Origin: Polaromonas sp. JS666
GTDB lineage: Bacteria > Pseudomonadota > Gammaproteobacteria > Burkholderiales > Burkholderiaceae_C
Reading direction: 5' to 3'
DNA: 64,000 nucleotides
Assembly (NCBI RefSeq): GCF_000013865.1
Contig: NC_007949.1
Span: 1 to 64,000, forward strand
Shown: piece after piece, positions 7,301 through 15,787 of the stretch
Position numbering within the stretch: position 1 is the first letter of the stretch
Layout: each line of letters opens with the position of its first letter
Notes under the pieces: generated by a model
What the model saw: only the letters and a program-made list of their open reading frames with translations
The model's database searches: none
What the model was told of the DNA's origin: nothing
Translations under genes and position numbers: made by a program

Positions 7301-9478
7301 GACTTTGATGCTGTGGTCCTCACGCAGTCAACCTTCGAGAGATTGATGCTGTCGCCAGATGTTCAGCAAGAGTTCATCCGCAAGATGCTTGCTGAAGCGC
7401 GTGTAGCGGAAAGTATGGCCAGCGATACAGGTGCAAAGCGGTCTCTTAAAGAGATCGAAAAGCGCATGAAAGACTTGGAAGCGCGATTGGAACGGCTGGC
7501 AGCAGCCGGGAAGAAAGATGCAGAGAATGTGTGGTTCGATGAACTGGGAATTGACTATTCGTTCATTGACGAAAGTCATTCGTACAAAAATTTGGCGAGG
7601 ATCTCAAAGATGCCCCGCATTGCCGGCCTGCCGAATGTTTCGTCACAACGGGCGTTCGACGTCTTCATGAAGACGCGAGTCATCATGGAGAAGCATGGAG
7701 GCAGAGAGGAAGGCGTCGTGATGGCGACTGCTACGCCGATCAGCAACAGCCTGGCTGAGCTGCACACGTTTCAGGTTTTCCTGCAGCCGAAGACGCTCAA
7801 GAAGTTCGGCTTGTACGAATTTGATGCATGGAGCGCAAGCTACGGCGAGAGCGTGACAGGCATTGAGTTGGCACCTGATGGTGGAGGATATCGCCTGAAC
7901 ACCAGGTACAGCCGTTTTGTGAATCTACCCGAGCTAATGGGGATTTTTCGTGGGGTTGCAGACATTCGCACCAAGCGGATGTTGAATCTCCCAACTCCTC
8001 AGATCGAGGGCGGAAAAGCACAGACCATGGTTGCGAAACCCAGCGAGGAATTGCTGGCTATCGTGGCGGGGCTGGTAGAGCGCGCCGAGAAGATTCGCGC
8101 GGGATCAGTTAGACCAGATGAAGACAACATGCTCAGCGTTACCAATGACGGCCGCAAGGCGGCATTGGATGTTCGGCTCTTGGACGGCTTCTTGCCGTTC
8201 GATCCAACAGGGAAGCTTGCGCTGGCTGCTGACAACATGGTGCGCGTTTGGAAACAGGCGCATGCCATCAAGGGAACGCAGATGGTGTTTTCCGATCTGG
8301 GAACACCGAACAGCAAGAACTTCAATGTCTACGATGAGGTCAGACGACTTCTGATTGACAAAGGGGTTCCATCCGAGGAAATCGAGTTCATTCACGACCA
8401 CGGCAGCGACAAGGCGAAAGCCAAGTTGTTCAAGCGGGTAAGGGATGGCTCGGTGCGGTTCCTGTTGGGCTCTACGTCCAAGATGGGGACTGGCACCAAC
8501 GTGCAGAAGCGCTTGAAGGCAGTCCACCAGCTGGATGCCCCATGGGTGCCATCTGCAGTGGAACAGCGTGACGGCCGTGCGGATCGTCAGGGCAACCTGA
8601 ACGAAACAATCGAGTTATGGCGCTATGTCACAGAAAAAAGCTTTGACGCCTACAGCTGGAACCTGCTGACAGTCAAGGCCAACTTCATCGAACAGGTGAT
8701 GACGGCCGAGGCTGGACTGCGGACCGTAGAGGATATTTCGATGTCAGCGTTGAGCTACGCGGAGATCAAGGCAATCGCCAGTGGTAACCCACTGGTGATG
8801 GAGAAAGCCACGATTGACGCTGATGTGCAGAAGTTTTCGCTTCTGCGATCGCAATGGGAAGATGAGCGTTGGGCCCTGGGCCGTCGCGAGTCGAACCTTG
8901 TGAGCCGCTTGGCGTACATCGATAAGAACATGGCCAGCATGGAGGTGGAGGCAAAGCTCGCTGAAAAGGCACTTGCTTCAAACCTTGTGTTTGAGCCTGC
9001 GACATCGATCGGTGATAAGGCAGTTGATTCGCTGGGCAATGGTGCTCAAGGATTGGCAGGATCCTTCAGGGCGCACTCCCACAGGGGGTCAACTGGAGGT
9101 GAGGCAGTGGTGCTCGGAAAGTTTGGCGGTTTTACCGTCCAATACTCGAAGGTCCTCGCTGATCCTAACCTGTACTTGGTGGGACCGATTTCAGGCGCAG
9201 CGATGCGTGTGGATCGGCCGCATATCAATGACCTGGAAGGGGTGGGTCTGGCAGTTGTCAGCACTCTCGAACGGATTGTTGAAACACCAGGTGTGCTGCG
9301 AAATGAGTATGGCGAAAGGTCGAATGAACTTGCCACGACACGCAGACTGATGGTCCAGGATTTTGATCACGCGGGAAAGTTGGATGCTTTGCTCCAGCGT
9401 CAACGTGAGATTGAATCTGAGCTGGACCTTGATAAGGACGCAGAGGGATGCCAGAACATGGCTACTGAAGCGGTTTAA
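4358..9478 (+). CDS. DNA N6-adenine methylase-like / SF2 helicase fusion, DarB-type antirestriction protein
   Basis: 1706 residues. A class I methyltransferase core carries motif I EPTAGVGHF near residue 215 and a motif IV variant, GNVPFG, near 280 (the usual form is NPPY/F). A superfamily 2 helicase follows: Walker A HCVGAGKT near 907, DESH near 1070, TATPISNS near 1122 and motif VI QRDGRADRQG near 1402. The same two-part plan is known from phage P1 DarB, which protects incoming DNA from type I restriction, and from large plasmid proteins. A coiled segment lies around 1025-1050 and another near 1500-1530. GGAG lies eight bases before the ATG. The role is inferred: protecting plasmid DNA during transfer, or remodelling it. 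The proline change in motif IV makes true methylation uncertain. Confidence 0.7.
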   Translation: MGNTQIANNAKQASVWLDGFSINDFMAPSAKTEIAEVTSAVATVVFEMEASITAGASFTSEEANEQSFGMDEIQEWVSTSNNLSDWTDRKVAWPLIDPEDYSAEASAEARIADNLMAVRLLRELQSTRREVTDEDRTTLLKYCGWGGLARLFTPDGSKRHSLADQRDELESLTSEKEFTGMRSSITSAYFTDPAVVTALWQIVRHLGFQGGRILEPTAGVGHFLAGMPSELAMKSDVTAVELDTISAGMLEASFGPLGVQVHASALEKARLPVAFYDLVIGNVPFGDHRSLDTTTADYANWSIHNWAIGKSVDLVRPGGLIVLITSRHSLDSKTDSHRKWLSAHAELVGSYRLPTMAFKSQANTEAVTDILVLKRRETPDYRAGGWVDLGKATPEMIKAGQELTTVGRAYGNRIERDRSINSYYVRNPENVLGRLVFESTQFGESMNPVFNGTPADLQELLQKRIESLPANVYTAKADDSTSTSRTAMQRYEMDNYVAPGSMVVKDGRICVSEGDELLDIDSLYTGTARKRVLGMIEVKKHAEAVIEFQAKSQDDVKLQQLQTVLNGTYDAYVASMGYLSTSANSRLMRSDPSWPLMLALEMWDDEDQKAVKADIFFKRTVGHRKVPDRVDNVKDAMLISLAEFGKIVLKDLATRTGMPVMQVVKELGAQAIAFRDPELGRWVPADEYLSGHIRDKIAAAKAAGPAYAENVPALEAVLPKDLGPSEVEARMGAPWIPVDVIEQFACELVTAKDDAITVEFEAQSATWSVKHTGWKIESVGDRVLQTSQWGTAKRCALTLVEAALNQQPPNITYEVDGRRVVDRMATLAAREKWQAIRDHFRKWVYQDPARRDRLLRIYNDAFNQIVNRKFDGSHLMLPGMSSAVVPYSHQKDAIWRVVVNGNTLLAHCVGAGKTLVMCAASMELRRLGKAVKPVHVVQNSCLDQYSAEFVRLYPQARVLMASKDDLHGDNRRTFAARVATGDFDAVVLTQSTFERLMLSPDVQQEFIRKMLAEARVAESMASDTGAKRSLKEIEKRMKDLEARLERLAAAGKKDAENVWFDELGIDYSFIDESHSYKNLARISKMPRIAGLPNVSSQRAFDVFMKTRVIMEKHGGREEGVVMATATPISNSLAELHTFQVFLQPKTLKKFGLYEFDAWSASYGESVTGIELAPDGGGYRLNTRYSRFVNLPELMGIFRGVADIRTKRMLNLPTPQIEGGKAQTMVAKPSEELLAIVAGLVERAEKIRAGSVRPDEDNMLSVTNDGRKAALDVRLLDGFLPFDPTGKLALAADNMVRVWKQAHAIKGTQMVFSDLGTPNSKNFNVYDEVRRLLIDKGVPSEEIEFIHDHGSDKAKAKLFKRVRDGSVRFLLGSTSKMGTGTNVQKRLKAVHQLDAPWVPSAVEQRDGRADRQGNLNETIELWRYVTEKSFDAYSWNLLTVKANFIEQVMTAEAGLRTVEDISMSALSYAEIKAIASGNPLVMEKATIDADVQKFSLLRSQWEDERWALGRRESNLVSRLAYIDKNMASMEVEAKLAEKALASNLVFEPATSIGDKAVDSLGNGAQGLAGSFRAHSHRGSTGGEAVVLGKFGGFTVQYSKVLADPNLYLVGPISGAAMRVDRPHINDLEGVGLAVVSTLERIVETPGVLRNEYGERSNELATTRRLMVQDFDHAGKLDALLQRQREIESELDLDKDAEGCQNMATEAV

Positions 9479-9482
9479 CGCT

Positions 9483-9520
9483 ACGCCCCCCGAGCCATTG
9501 GTTCAGGGGGCGTTTTTTTT
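9483..9520 (+). terminator. Intrinsic terminator after the helicase gene
   Basis: ACGCCCCC (9483-9490) pairs with GGGGGCGT (9506-9513) and is followed by eight T residues. It lies four bases after the stop codon. Confidence 0.9.
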
Positions 9521-9838
9521 GGTCGCGATTGCCTTGGTTGATAATTAGAGGTCCAAACTTGCGATGCGGAAAAGCTGGGCGCATCGCTTGTAAACGGGTT
9601 TGATGGCCTGAAAGTTGGTAATTGTTGGTATCTGAACAATTGCCGCTGCTTAGTTGTTGGAGTAAGGCGATTGTCAGATAAGGTTCATTTTTGGTTGTTC
9701 GTTGCAATCGCTCAAGTCGATATGTATTTTGTTAAAAGTGGCGGTTACCCGACATCCGCGACCTTAAAGGACGCAGTGATGATGCCCCCTTGTGGAGCAT
9801 TTGGGTCACTTCAATTTCGTGAAAAGGGTGAGGCATAG
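9521..9838. other. AT-richer intergenic region upstream of the LuxR-type gene
   Basis: About 320 bases without a credible gene. The base composition is visibly AT-richer than that of its neighbours, which fits a promoter region for the regulator at 9839. I cannot name a specific operator. Confidence 0.4.
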
Positions 9839-10534
9839 ATGCGCTCAGCTCCTTGTTCTGTGGTGAGTAGCGCTTCGTTCACGCAAAGTACGGCATTGAA
9901 AGAGATCCTGTACACCGATCCCAGTGAGTTCCTTGACGGCATGATGGTCGGATGGGCTAAGCGTGGCATTCGGGCGATTGCCATGATTGGGCCAGATCCG
10001 GTTTGTCACGAAAAAAGGGCGACTCTGCTCGTCCGTCCTGTGAGCTATCGGACAGCAGCCGACATATTGGCAGCCAGTGACGCTTATGGGGCTACCTGGA
10101 GTGATAGTGACGCTCCCGGTGTGGCCTGGGTTGATGCAACACGCAATGAACCCTGGCTGGTGCCATGGGTTGAAGCTGGATGCCTTGGCATCGTGCGTGT
10201 GGGCATGGAGATGCCCGGAGACAAGCAGATCGAGGTATTCGCTGCCAGCTGGAATAAGTTGAGCCGCCCGGTGGTGGCGGAGTTTGTTCTGGACTTAGTT
10301 GCAGTATGGCCTCAGATCAAAAGGTATGTTTTACCGCCCTTGTCCGGACTGACCGCTCAGCAGGTGAAGGTTCTGAATCTTTCACTCCATGGCCTCTCTG
10401 CCCGCGAATGTGCCGCGTCTCTGGGGGTGACGGAGCGCACGGTGAATTTCCATTTGGCTACCATTCAGGAAAAATTTGGTACCCAGAATAAGCAGGAGAG
10501 CATTTCCAAGGCGATCTGGCTTGGGGCAATTTGA
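9839..10534 (+). CDS. LuxR-type transcriptional regulator
   Basis: 231 residues. The C-terminal part (about 162-228) is a LuxR/FixJ-type helix-turn-helix: LTAQQVKVLNLSLHGLSA, then ASLGVTERTVNFHLATIQEKF. The N-terminal 150 residues are compatible with an autoinducer-binding domain (Trp- and Tyr-containing, ending FVLDLVAVWPQI), as in LuxR homologues of quorum sensing. No LuxI synthase is in the window, so it would be a solo. The start at 9839 gives the expected family length (about 230-250). It sits directly outside the left IS element and could regulate island or backbone genes, but that is only a positional inference. Confidence 0.75.
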   Translation: MRSAPCSVVSSASFTQSTALKEILYTDPSEFLDGMMVGWAKRGIRAIAMIGPDPVCHEKRATLLVRPVSYRTAADILAASDAYGATWSDSDAPGVAWVDATRNEPWLVPWVEAGCLGIVRVGMEMPGDKQIEVFAASWNKLSRPVVAEFVLDLVAVWPQIKRYVLPPLSGLTAQQVKVLNLSLHGLSARECAASLGVTERTVNFHLATIQEKFGTQNKQESISKAIWLGAI

Positions 10535-10581
10535 TTGAGAATTTTGAGATTTCCCCGGGCAAAGTGCTGGTATGGCCCTCA

Positions 10582-10612
10582 CCCCTGCGCCGTCGCCGGC
10601 AGGGGCTTGTTC
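10582..10612 (+). terminator. Probable intrinsic terminator
   Basis: CCCCTGC (10582-10588) pairs with GCAGGGG (10599-10605) around a GC-rich loop, followed by CTTGTTC. The U-tract is weak. It follows the LuxR-type gene and stands just before the left IS element. Confidence 0.5.
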
Positions 10613-10618
10613 AACTTA

Positions 10619-11556
10619 GAACCTATCCGTAAATTATGTTGACCTTCAACGGCACTTTGCGGAACGCGATGATGGCAGCGGCTATGTGGTTCAGCGCGAC
10701 GAAGCTGCGTTCGAGCTTCTCGTATCGCACGAGCAGCTTGCGAAAGCGGTTGAACCAGCTGTGGCAGACCTCGACCACCCAGCGCCGCGCCTTCCTGGTC
10801 GGGTCGCGCCGCTTGGCATCGGCCTCCTTGGCGCGATCAACGACATGAGCAATGTAGCCGTGCGACTCGATGATCTCCAGGGCAGGCCGGCCACGGTATC
10901 CGGCATCGGCGCACAGGTGCTTGCTGCGCCGCGTGCTGGGCGTCTTGCGTTTGACCATGATGGCCTGCAGCACGGCATCGAGTTGCGTCACGTCATGCTC
11001 ATTGGCCCCGGTCACGACGAGCGACAACGGGACGCCACGGCCGTCCACCAGCAGGTGGCGTTTGCTCCCTTTTTTTTCCCCCGATCGGTCGGGTTGCGTC
11101 CGACCGCCTCTTGCGGCAAGGGCGCCTTGAACATGGCCCCATCGATGCTCTGCCATCGCCAAGCGATGCCTTCCATCTGGTCGTACTCGGCAAGCCCGGC
11201 TTTCCAGATGGCCTCGAACACGCCCGCGGCCTCCCACTCCAGGAATCGCTTGTGCACCGCGCTGGCACTGCCAAAGCGTTCCTTGGGCAGCGCCTTCCAT
11301 TGGCAGCCCGTGCGCAAAACATATACGACTGCCTCGAACACTTGCCGTGCCGGCTTGGGTGGCCGCCCCGCGCCCGCCTTGCGCAGGTACGCCTTGTCCG
11401 CGCTGCGCTCGCGCACCGGGATCAACGGCTCGACGCGCCGCCAAAATTCATCGGTCACCACCCACGATTCGACTCGCTTGCGTGTCGCCATTCCTTCGCC
11501 CTGGCGCCGTGTTAGCTACGGCTCGGAGCAGCAATATACTATTGACGGATAATTTC
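10619..11556 (-). mobile_element. IS5-family (IS427-like) insertion sequence, left copy
   Basis: 938 bp with imperfect inverted ends (GAACCTATCCGTAAAT and, at the other end, GAAATTATCCGTCAAT). It encodes a DDE transposase in two overlapping frames, joined at a run of eight A residues on the coding strand. The flanks are TTA on the left and TAA on the right. The protein is almost identical to that of the copy at 50372. Confidence 0.9.
10623..11491 (-). CDS. IS5-family transposase, two frames joined by programmed -1 frameshift
   Basis: The first frame (start 11491, MATRKRVESWVV) holds the N-terminal DNA-binding part and the first catalytic Asp in QSIDGAMFK. The second frame (to 10623) holds LCADAGYRG with the second Asp, and VVEVCHSWFNRFRKLL with the catalytic Glu and the Arg-containing C-terminal signature. 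The coding strand has G5-A8-G3 at the junction, a classical slippery run. A -1 shift there joins the frames in a way typical of IS427-group elements. This copy appears capable of making full-length transposase. Confidence 0.85.
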
Positions 11557-11626
11557 TAAAACATCCCGGAATAATCGGCGAGTGTCCTTTCCCACTTTCA
11601 GGAGCACCCCGCTTCGGTAGAACAAC

Positions 11627-12829
11627 CTACCGAAAAGGCCGTAGACCGGTGTATCCCGCAATGCTTGCAACGGCCGCAAATCTTTTTTTGAGAGTAACCG
11701 GACCCGCGGTGATTTCAAAGTAGTTGTAGTCATCATGCTTTTCAGTGGCATGCAGGTACTGAAAATGCATTAAATTCTTGTTTCGCTTAAGTTTTTCGTA
11801 AATTACCGGATCGAACAACGCAGCAAAGCGTGGATTCAAAATTTTTAGATTGACGCCATGGGCCTGGCGCCTTGGAATGCCACAAGCTGTCACAGGATCC
11901 GTCAAGGCAAAACAGCATCCGTCAGGCGGTGCGGAGAAATCTGTCCAGGTCAGGCCATCCCCGGCGTCAAGTATCTGCAATTCTTCCCTGAACTGGTAAG
12001 CCATCGGCAAGAGTCCGAGCAAGGGAATACATTGCCCCAGGGTTAGCAAGGAAACTGCGGTTCGGCCGCGAAGTAGATCCGGTGAAAGTTTCAAAGCGCG
12101 GGCCAAAATGATTGTCGCCATGATCGCTCCGGAGCTATGGCCAACGACGAGCACCTCGTCATCCTGCTGGGACTGGATGCGCTCCACCAAACGCTGGGCG
12201 AGTTCGTCGAGCCGGACTTCCAGATCCGGCACTTCCCCGCGCGCTTGCCTGGCAGTAAACGCGTAGCTACGCATCATCCAGTACATGCTATAGCGCGCTT
12301 CAAGCTTTCGGCCACCCGTCCACAAGGCACCAGCGACAAGGCCGGCAACGATCATGCCAGCGGCGGTATGCTCCAGCGCACTAGCCGATACCCATGCAAT
12401 AAAAATCGTCAGCAGCGGAATGCCCAGGAGCATCGCACACACCAACAGGAAAGGTACGAACAAGGCAACAGCGAATGGCCAGGAAAGGCAGAACATCTTC
12501 CACAAAGTGCCGTGCCGCACATAGAAAATCGTCGTGGCGATCGCATCCCACCATATTGTCCAAGTGGTTTTTGGCCAGTGACGGCGCACCACATCGTCCC
12601 AGCTCATGAACTCGTAATGCGTCTGCACGTGTTGCTCGCCGAAACCTGCCTGGACGGACCAGGCTGCCGAGCCTGATGTTTGCTGGCGACGGCGAGGCCC
12701 AACTTCCAGGTGCCAGCCATCCTGCCTGCTTTTCCGGGTGCCTTGGTCCCGATAAAGGGCGTGGTAGTGACTCGCCCCCTTAGGATCGAACCCACTCACA
12801 TAAAACACACAGCGCTTCGAAACAGTCAT
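11627..12829 (-). CDS. Membrane-embedded alpha/beta-hydrolase-like protein, paralogue 1
   Basis: 400 residues. The N-terminus carries VSGFDPKGASHYH. Two or three hydrophobic helices lie at about 110-180. A nucleophile-elbow motif GHSSG sits near 229-233, as in serine hydrolases and lipases. A conserved block LTLGQCIPLLGLLP follows near 265, then RNKNLMHFQYLHA near the C-terminus. The gene at 14567-15787 is a full-length paralogue with the same blocks. It is the last gene of a seven-gene minus-strand operon, ten bases after the 114-residue membrane protein. An esterase, acyltransferase or lipid-processing role at the inner membrane is inferred. I do not know a characterised homologue. Confidence 0.55.
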   Translation of the reverse strand: MTVSKRCVFYVSGFDPKGASHYHALYRDQGTRKSRQDGWHLEVGPRRRQQTSGSAAWSVQAGFGEQHVQTHYEFMSWDDVVRRHWPKTTWTIWWDAIATTIFYVRHGTLWKMFCLSWPFAVALFVPFLLVCAMLLGIPLLTIFIAWVSASALEHTAAGMIVAGLVAGALWTGGRKLEARYSMYWMMRSYAFTARQARGEVPDLEVRLDELAQRLVERIQSQQDDEVLVVGHSSGAIMATIILARALKLSPDLLRGRTAVSLLTLGQCIPLLGLLPMAYQFREELQILDAGDGLTWTDFSAPPDGCCFALTDPVTACGIPRRQAHGVNLKILNPRFAALFDPVIYEKLKRNKNLMHFQYLHATEKHDDYNYFEITAGPVTLKKRFAAVASIAGYTGLRPFR

Positions 12830-12840
12830 GGTTCAGCGCC

Positions 12841-13185
12841 CTAAAAAATTGTCTTCTTGTGCAGCCCTTTCTGCTGCACCAAGTCAACCACCGGTTGCTC
12901 TCGCCTGTTGGCCCTCTGGCAATGATTTTTCTGAAACAAGTCGGTCAGCCATATCACCCCCCTGGCCCAGCGGCGATGACGCTCCCGCCACGCGTGAGAA
13001 GAGACGCTCTCCCACGCGTACCCATTAAATACAGAGGCATTCACAAAGTGGTCAAGCGCACGGACTCCCGGCCGGCCCCGATCGGTTCGTCCCAAGAAGC
13101 CCACCCAGACAATGATCAGATATCCCACCACAGCCAGCGGCACGATACCCGTCATCATGACAAAACCCATGAGTCGTTCTTTCAC
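12841..13185 (-). CDS. Small membrane protein (114 aa)
   Basis: It starts with GTG at 13185, overlapping the P450 stop as GTGA, which indicates translational coupling. One hydrophobic helix (about 8-30: VMMTGIVPLAVVGYLIIVWV) is followed by a basic, Trp/Arg/His-rich cytoplasmic tail (SSHAWRERHRRWARGVIWL, then KNHCQRA). Similar short membrane proteins with SHAYRERHKRW-like tails occur in proteobacteria, but I know of no function. In this operon it could anchor or assist the P450 or the hydrolases. Confidence 0.5.
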   Translation of the reverse strand: MKERLMGFVMMTGIVPLAVVGYLIIVWVGFLGRTDRGRPGVRALDHFVNASVFNGYAWESVSSHAWRERHRRWARGVIWLTDLFQKNHCQRANRREQPVVDLVQQKGLHKKTIF

Positions 13186-14609
13186 TGATCTTCCCGTTTA
13201 AAAATCCGAAGCCGCACCCCATTGTCGGAGCGAATGGTCAGCCGACCCACCGGCATGGGTGTGTGCCCCGTCACAGTTTCCAGGCGAAATGCGCGTATCA
13301 GGCTGGCCAGAATCAACGTTGCCTCTTGCAGCGCAAACGCAGCGCCCAAACACACCCGGGGCCCCATGCCAAACGGCAGATAGGACTGCCTGATTGACTC
13401 CCGGCTAGCGTCGTCGTCGAACCGATCCGGGTTGAACGCATCCGGATCACTCCATCGCTCACGGTGTCGATGAATCAACCACGGTGAAATCATCACCGAA
13501 GCCCCCTTGGGAACCATCTTGTCTCGCATCGGGCAGGTCTGGGCCGACTCGCGCGCCATAAACCCTACCGGCGGAAACAGGCGCAGGGTTTCCCGAAACA
13601 CATTGCGCGTCAGTACCAACGCCTTCATGTCCCGCTGCTCAGGAGTGCGCTGGCCAAACACGCGGCACGTCTCCTGATGCACGCGCTCCTGCACCTCCGG
13701 CACTGCCGACAGCAGGTAGACCGCCCACGTCAGTGCACTGGCCGATGTCTCGTGTCCGGCCAAGAACAGCACGGCCACCTGGTCCACCAACTCGTCGAAC
13801 GAAAACGGCTCGCCTGTTTTTCTATCACGCGACGTCATCAAGGCTGACAAGATATCGTTTTTACCCAAGTCGTCACCGCGCAGCCAAGCCTCGTGACGCG
13901 AACGAATCAGTTTCTCCAGCAACCGGCGGATGTCGGACGCGGCGCGGCGGCTTTGCCACACATTCCAGGGCCAGACCAACCAGCGAACGCCGTACATTGA
14001 GGGCAACATCAACTTGGGAGCCAATGCCTGAAACCGCGCAAACGCATCAAATACCTTATGGGCATCGTCACCGCTCAATGGTTCAGAAAAAATCGTGCGG
14101 TAGATTATGTCTGCCGTCACATGTGTCAGCTCGACCTCAATGTTGAGCTCACTACCTCTCTGGGCGGCCTCAGTCAATCGTTCAACCAGGTCGTCTGCGG
14201 CAGCGCGCATGACGGGAAATGCTACGTCGAGCTTGGCCTGCGCGAAGGCCGGGTTCATCATCTCGCGCTGGCGCTGCCATTGGTCACCGTTAGTCGTTAG
14301 TATGCTGTCGCCGAGCAAAGGCCGAAGGGCATCGGCCAGCAGCGGACTTTTGGGAAACTGATCCGGCTGCCCGGACAACATGCGCCTGACCAATGCCGGG
14401 TCGTTCACCATATACAAGTCCACGCCCGGCAGATGCACTTCTCCCATCTGCATGCTGTAGCTTCGCGCGTACAAAGCGTCTATCCAGGAGTTTCTGGCAC
14501 TTCTGAAAAGAGCCCAGACGGAAGAACGCTTCTCTCTGGGTTTTGGGTAACCGGGGCAGAAATGGCTCAATGCGTACTCCCTCGGCTCAAGCTCCGGCAT
14601 AGGTGCCAT
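13182..14609 (-). CDS. Cytochrome P450 monooxygenase
   Basis: 475 residues with all P450 hallmarks: the I-helix oxygen-activation motif AGHETSASALTW near 285, ExxR in RETLR near 338, and the heme-binding loop FGMGPRVCLGAAFA near 410 with the cysteine ligand at about 418. It has no membrane anchor, so it is a soluble bacterial type that needs ferredoxin or other redox partners, none of which are in the window. The general look (long, CYP110/CYP4-like) favours hydroxylation of a hydrophobic chain, but the substrate cannot be read from sequence. It overlaps the upstream hydrolase gene by 43 bases and the next gene by four. Starting at ATG 14600 would shorten the overlap. Confidence 0.9.
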   Translation of the reverse strand: MAPMPELEPREYALSHFCPGYPKPREKRSSVWALFRSARNSWIDALYARSYSMQMGEVHLPGVDLYMVNDPALVRRMLSGQPDQFPKSPLLADALRPLLGDSILTTNGDQWQRQREMMNPAFAQAKLDVAFPVMRAAADDLVERLTEAAQRGSELNIEVELTHVTADIIYRTIFSEPLSGDDAHKVFDAFARFQALAPKLMLPSMYGVRWLVWPWNVWQSRRAASDIRRLLEKLIRSRHEAWLRGDDLGKNDILSALMTSRDRKTGEPFSFDELVDQVAVLFLAGHETSASALTWAVYLLSAVPEVQERVHQETCRVFGQRTPEQRDMKALVLTRNVFRETLRLFPPVGFMARESAQTCPMRDKMVPKGASVMISPWLIHRHRERWSDPDAFNPDRFDDDASRESIRQSYLPFGMGPRVCLGAAFALQEATLILASLIRAFRLETVTGHTPMPVGRLTIRSDNGVRLRIFKREDQ

Positions 14610-15787
14610 GGCCCCGCCGTCATCAAAAAATAGTCGTATTCCCCCACCTTGGGCGAGGCCATCAGGTATTGCAAATGCAGGTGGCGCTTGTTCTTCCTGA
14701 GCCAGGTATATTCCTCAGCATCGAACAAGGTGTGAAACCTCGGGGACCGCATGGTGGGCATCACCGGGCGTCGTCCCGCAGGCCCGACACGGCAAATTTC
14801 AAGCGGATCGACCAGCGCGAAGCTTCCCCAATCGGTCGGCGAAGAATAATCCACCCAGCACAGATCGGCGGCAGCAGCCAGTACCGCCAGCTCACCACGG
14901 AACCGATGTGCCCTGGGCATCAATCCGAGTAACGGAATGCACTGGCCCAAGGTAAGGAACGACAAACGACAGGCAGCCGACGCGTCGCCTTCGCATTTCT
15001 TTACAACCCTGGCCATAATGCTGGCGGCCAGCATGCTGCCAACGCTGTAACCCACCAGCAGCACTTCGTCGGCGTCCTTGCGCCGCAAGCACTCATACAC
15101 GCGTGACGCCATCGCATCCAGACGTTTTTCCAATTCTGGCAGTTGCCCACGCGCCCAAAGATCCACAAAGCGATAGATGCGCAGCAGCCAGGATGTATGC
15201 AGCTTGCGCTCAATCCGCAGCGCGCCCCACCAGGCGCCAGCACACACCAGCGCCGCCAGGCCCCATGCCAGTGCCCCTGTCTTGCCCGGTGCCCAATCGC
15301 TTGCCAGGCCAACGCGGAACGTCAGCTGCGCCACCAGTTGGCCCAGCAATATCCCGACGATCAAAGCAAGCACCCACAGCAGCGCCGGATAAGCCAGCGC
15401 AATCAGGGTGCGGCGGCTTTGCCGCCACACCCTGAGCAACCCCAGCCCACAAGACCCAGCCGCCACATAAGCGAGTACAGCTCCCCATGCCACCGCTGCA
15501 ACACCCCGCGGCCAATGGGCCCGCACCAAGTCGTCCCACGCCAGGAACTCGATCGTCGTTTCCACCGGCTCAATCGGATCCGATATGTCGCCGCGCCATT
15601 TCGCACACCACCGCTGCACATCAGGGTCTTCCGTTCGCTCCCGGCGACCAACGTCACAGGCATATCCTGAAGTCTTCCCCTGACGACCAGCACCTTCAGC
15701 ATACAGACGGTGGTAATACGAAGCGCCCTTGGGGTCAAACCCGCTCACAAAAAACACGTGGCGCCGACGAACGACTGGCTGGGTCAT
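14567..15787 (-). CDS. Membrane-embedded alpha/beta-hydrolase-like protein, paralogue 2
   Basis: The start at 15787 (MTQPVVRRRHVFFVSG) is chosen because it overlaps the upstream glycosyltransferase stop as ATGA and aligns with the start of the paralogue at 12829. The product has 406 residues: FVSGFDPKGASYYH at the N-terminus, hydrophobic helices at about 110-190, nucleophile elbow GYSVGS near 245, LTLGQCIPLLGLMP near 290, and RNKRHLHLQYLMA near 370. A Ser-containing elbow is kept in both paralogues, so both may be active. Its place between a GT1 glycosyltransferase and a P450 suggests that the three act on one lipid-like substrate (inference). Confidence 0.55.
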   Translation of the reverse strand: MTQPVVRRRHVFFVSGFDPKGASYYHRLYAEGAGRQGKTSGYACDVGRRERTEDPDVQRWCAKWRGDISDPIEPVETTIEFLAWDDLVRAHWPRGVAAVAWGAVLAYVAAGSCGLGLLRVWRQSRRTLIALAYPALLWVLALIVGILLGQLVAQLTFRVGLASDWAPGKTGALAWGLAALVCAGAWWGALRIERKLHTSWLLRIYRFVDLWARGQLPELEKRLDAMASRVYECLRRKDADEVLLVGYSVGSMLAASIMARVVKKCEGDASAACRLSFLTLGQCIPLLGLMPRAHRFRGELAVLAAAADLCWVDYSSPTDWGSFALVDPLEICRVGPAGRRPVMPTMRSPRFHTLFDAEEYTWLRKNKRHLHLQYLMASPKVGEYDYFLMTAGPWHLCRSLSRGSTH

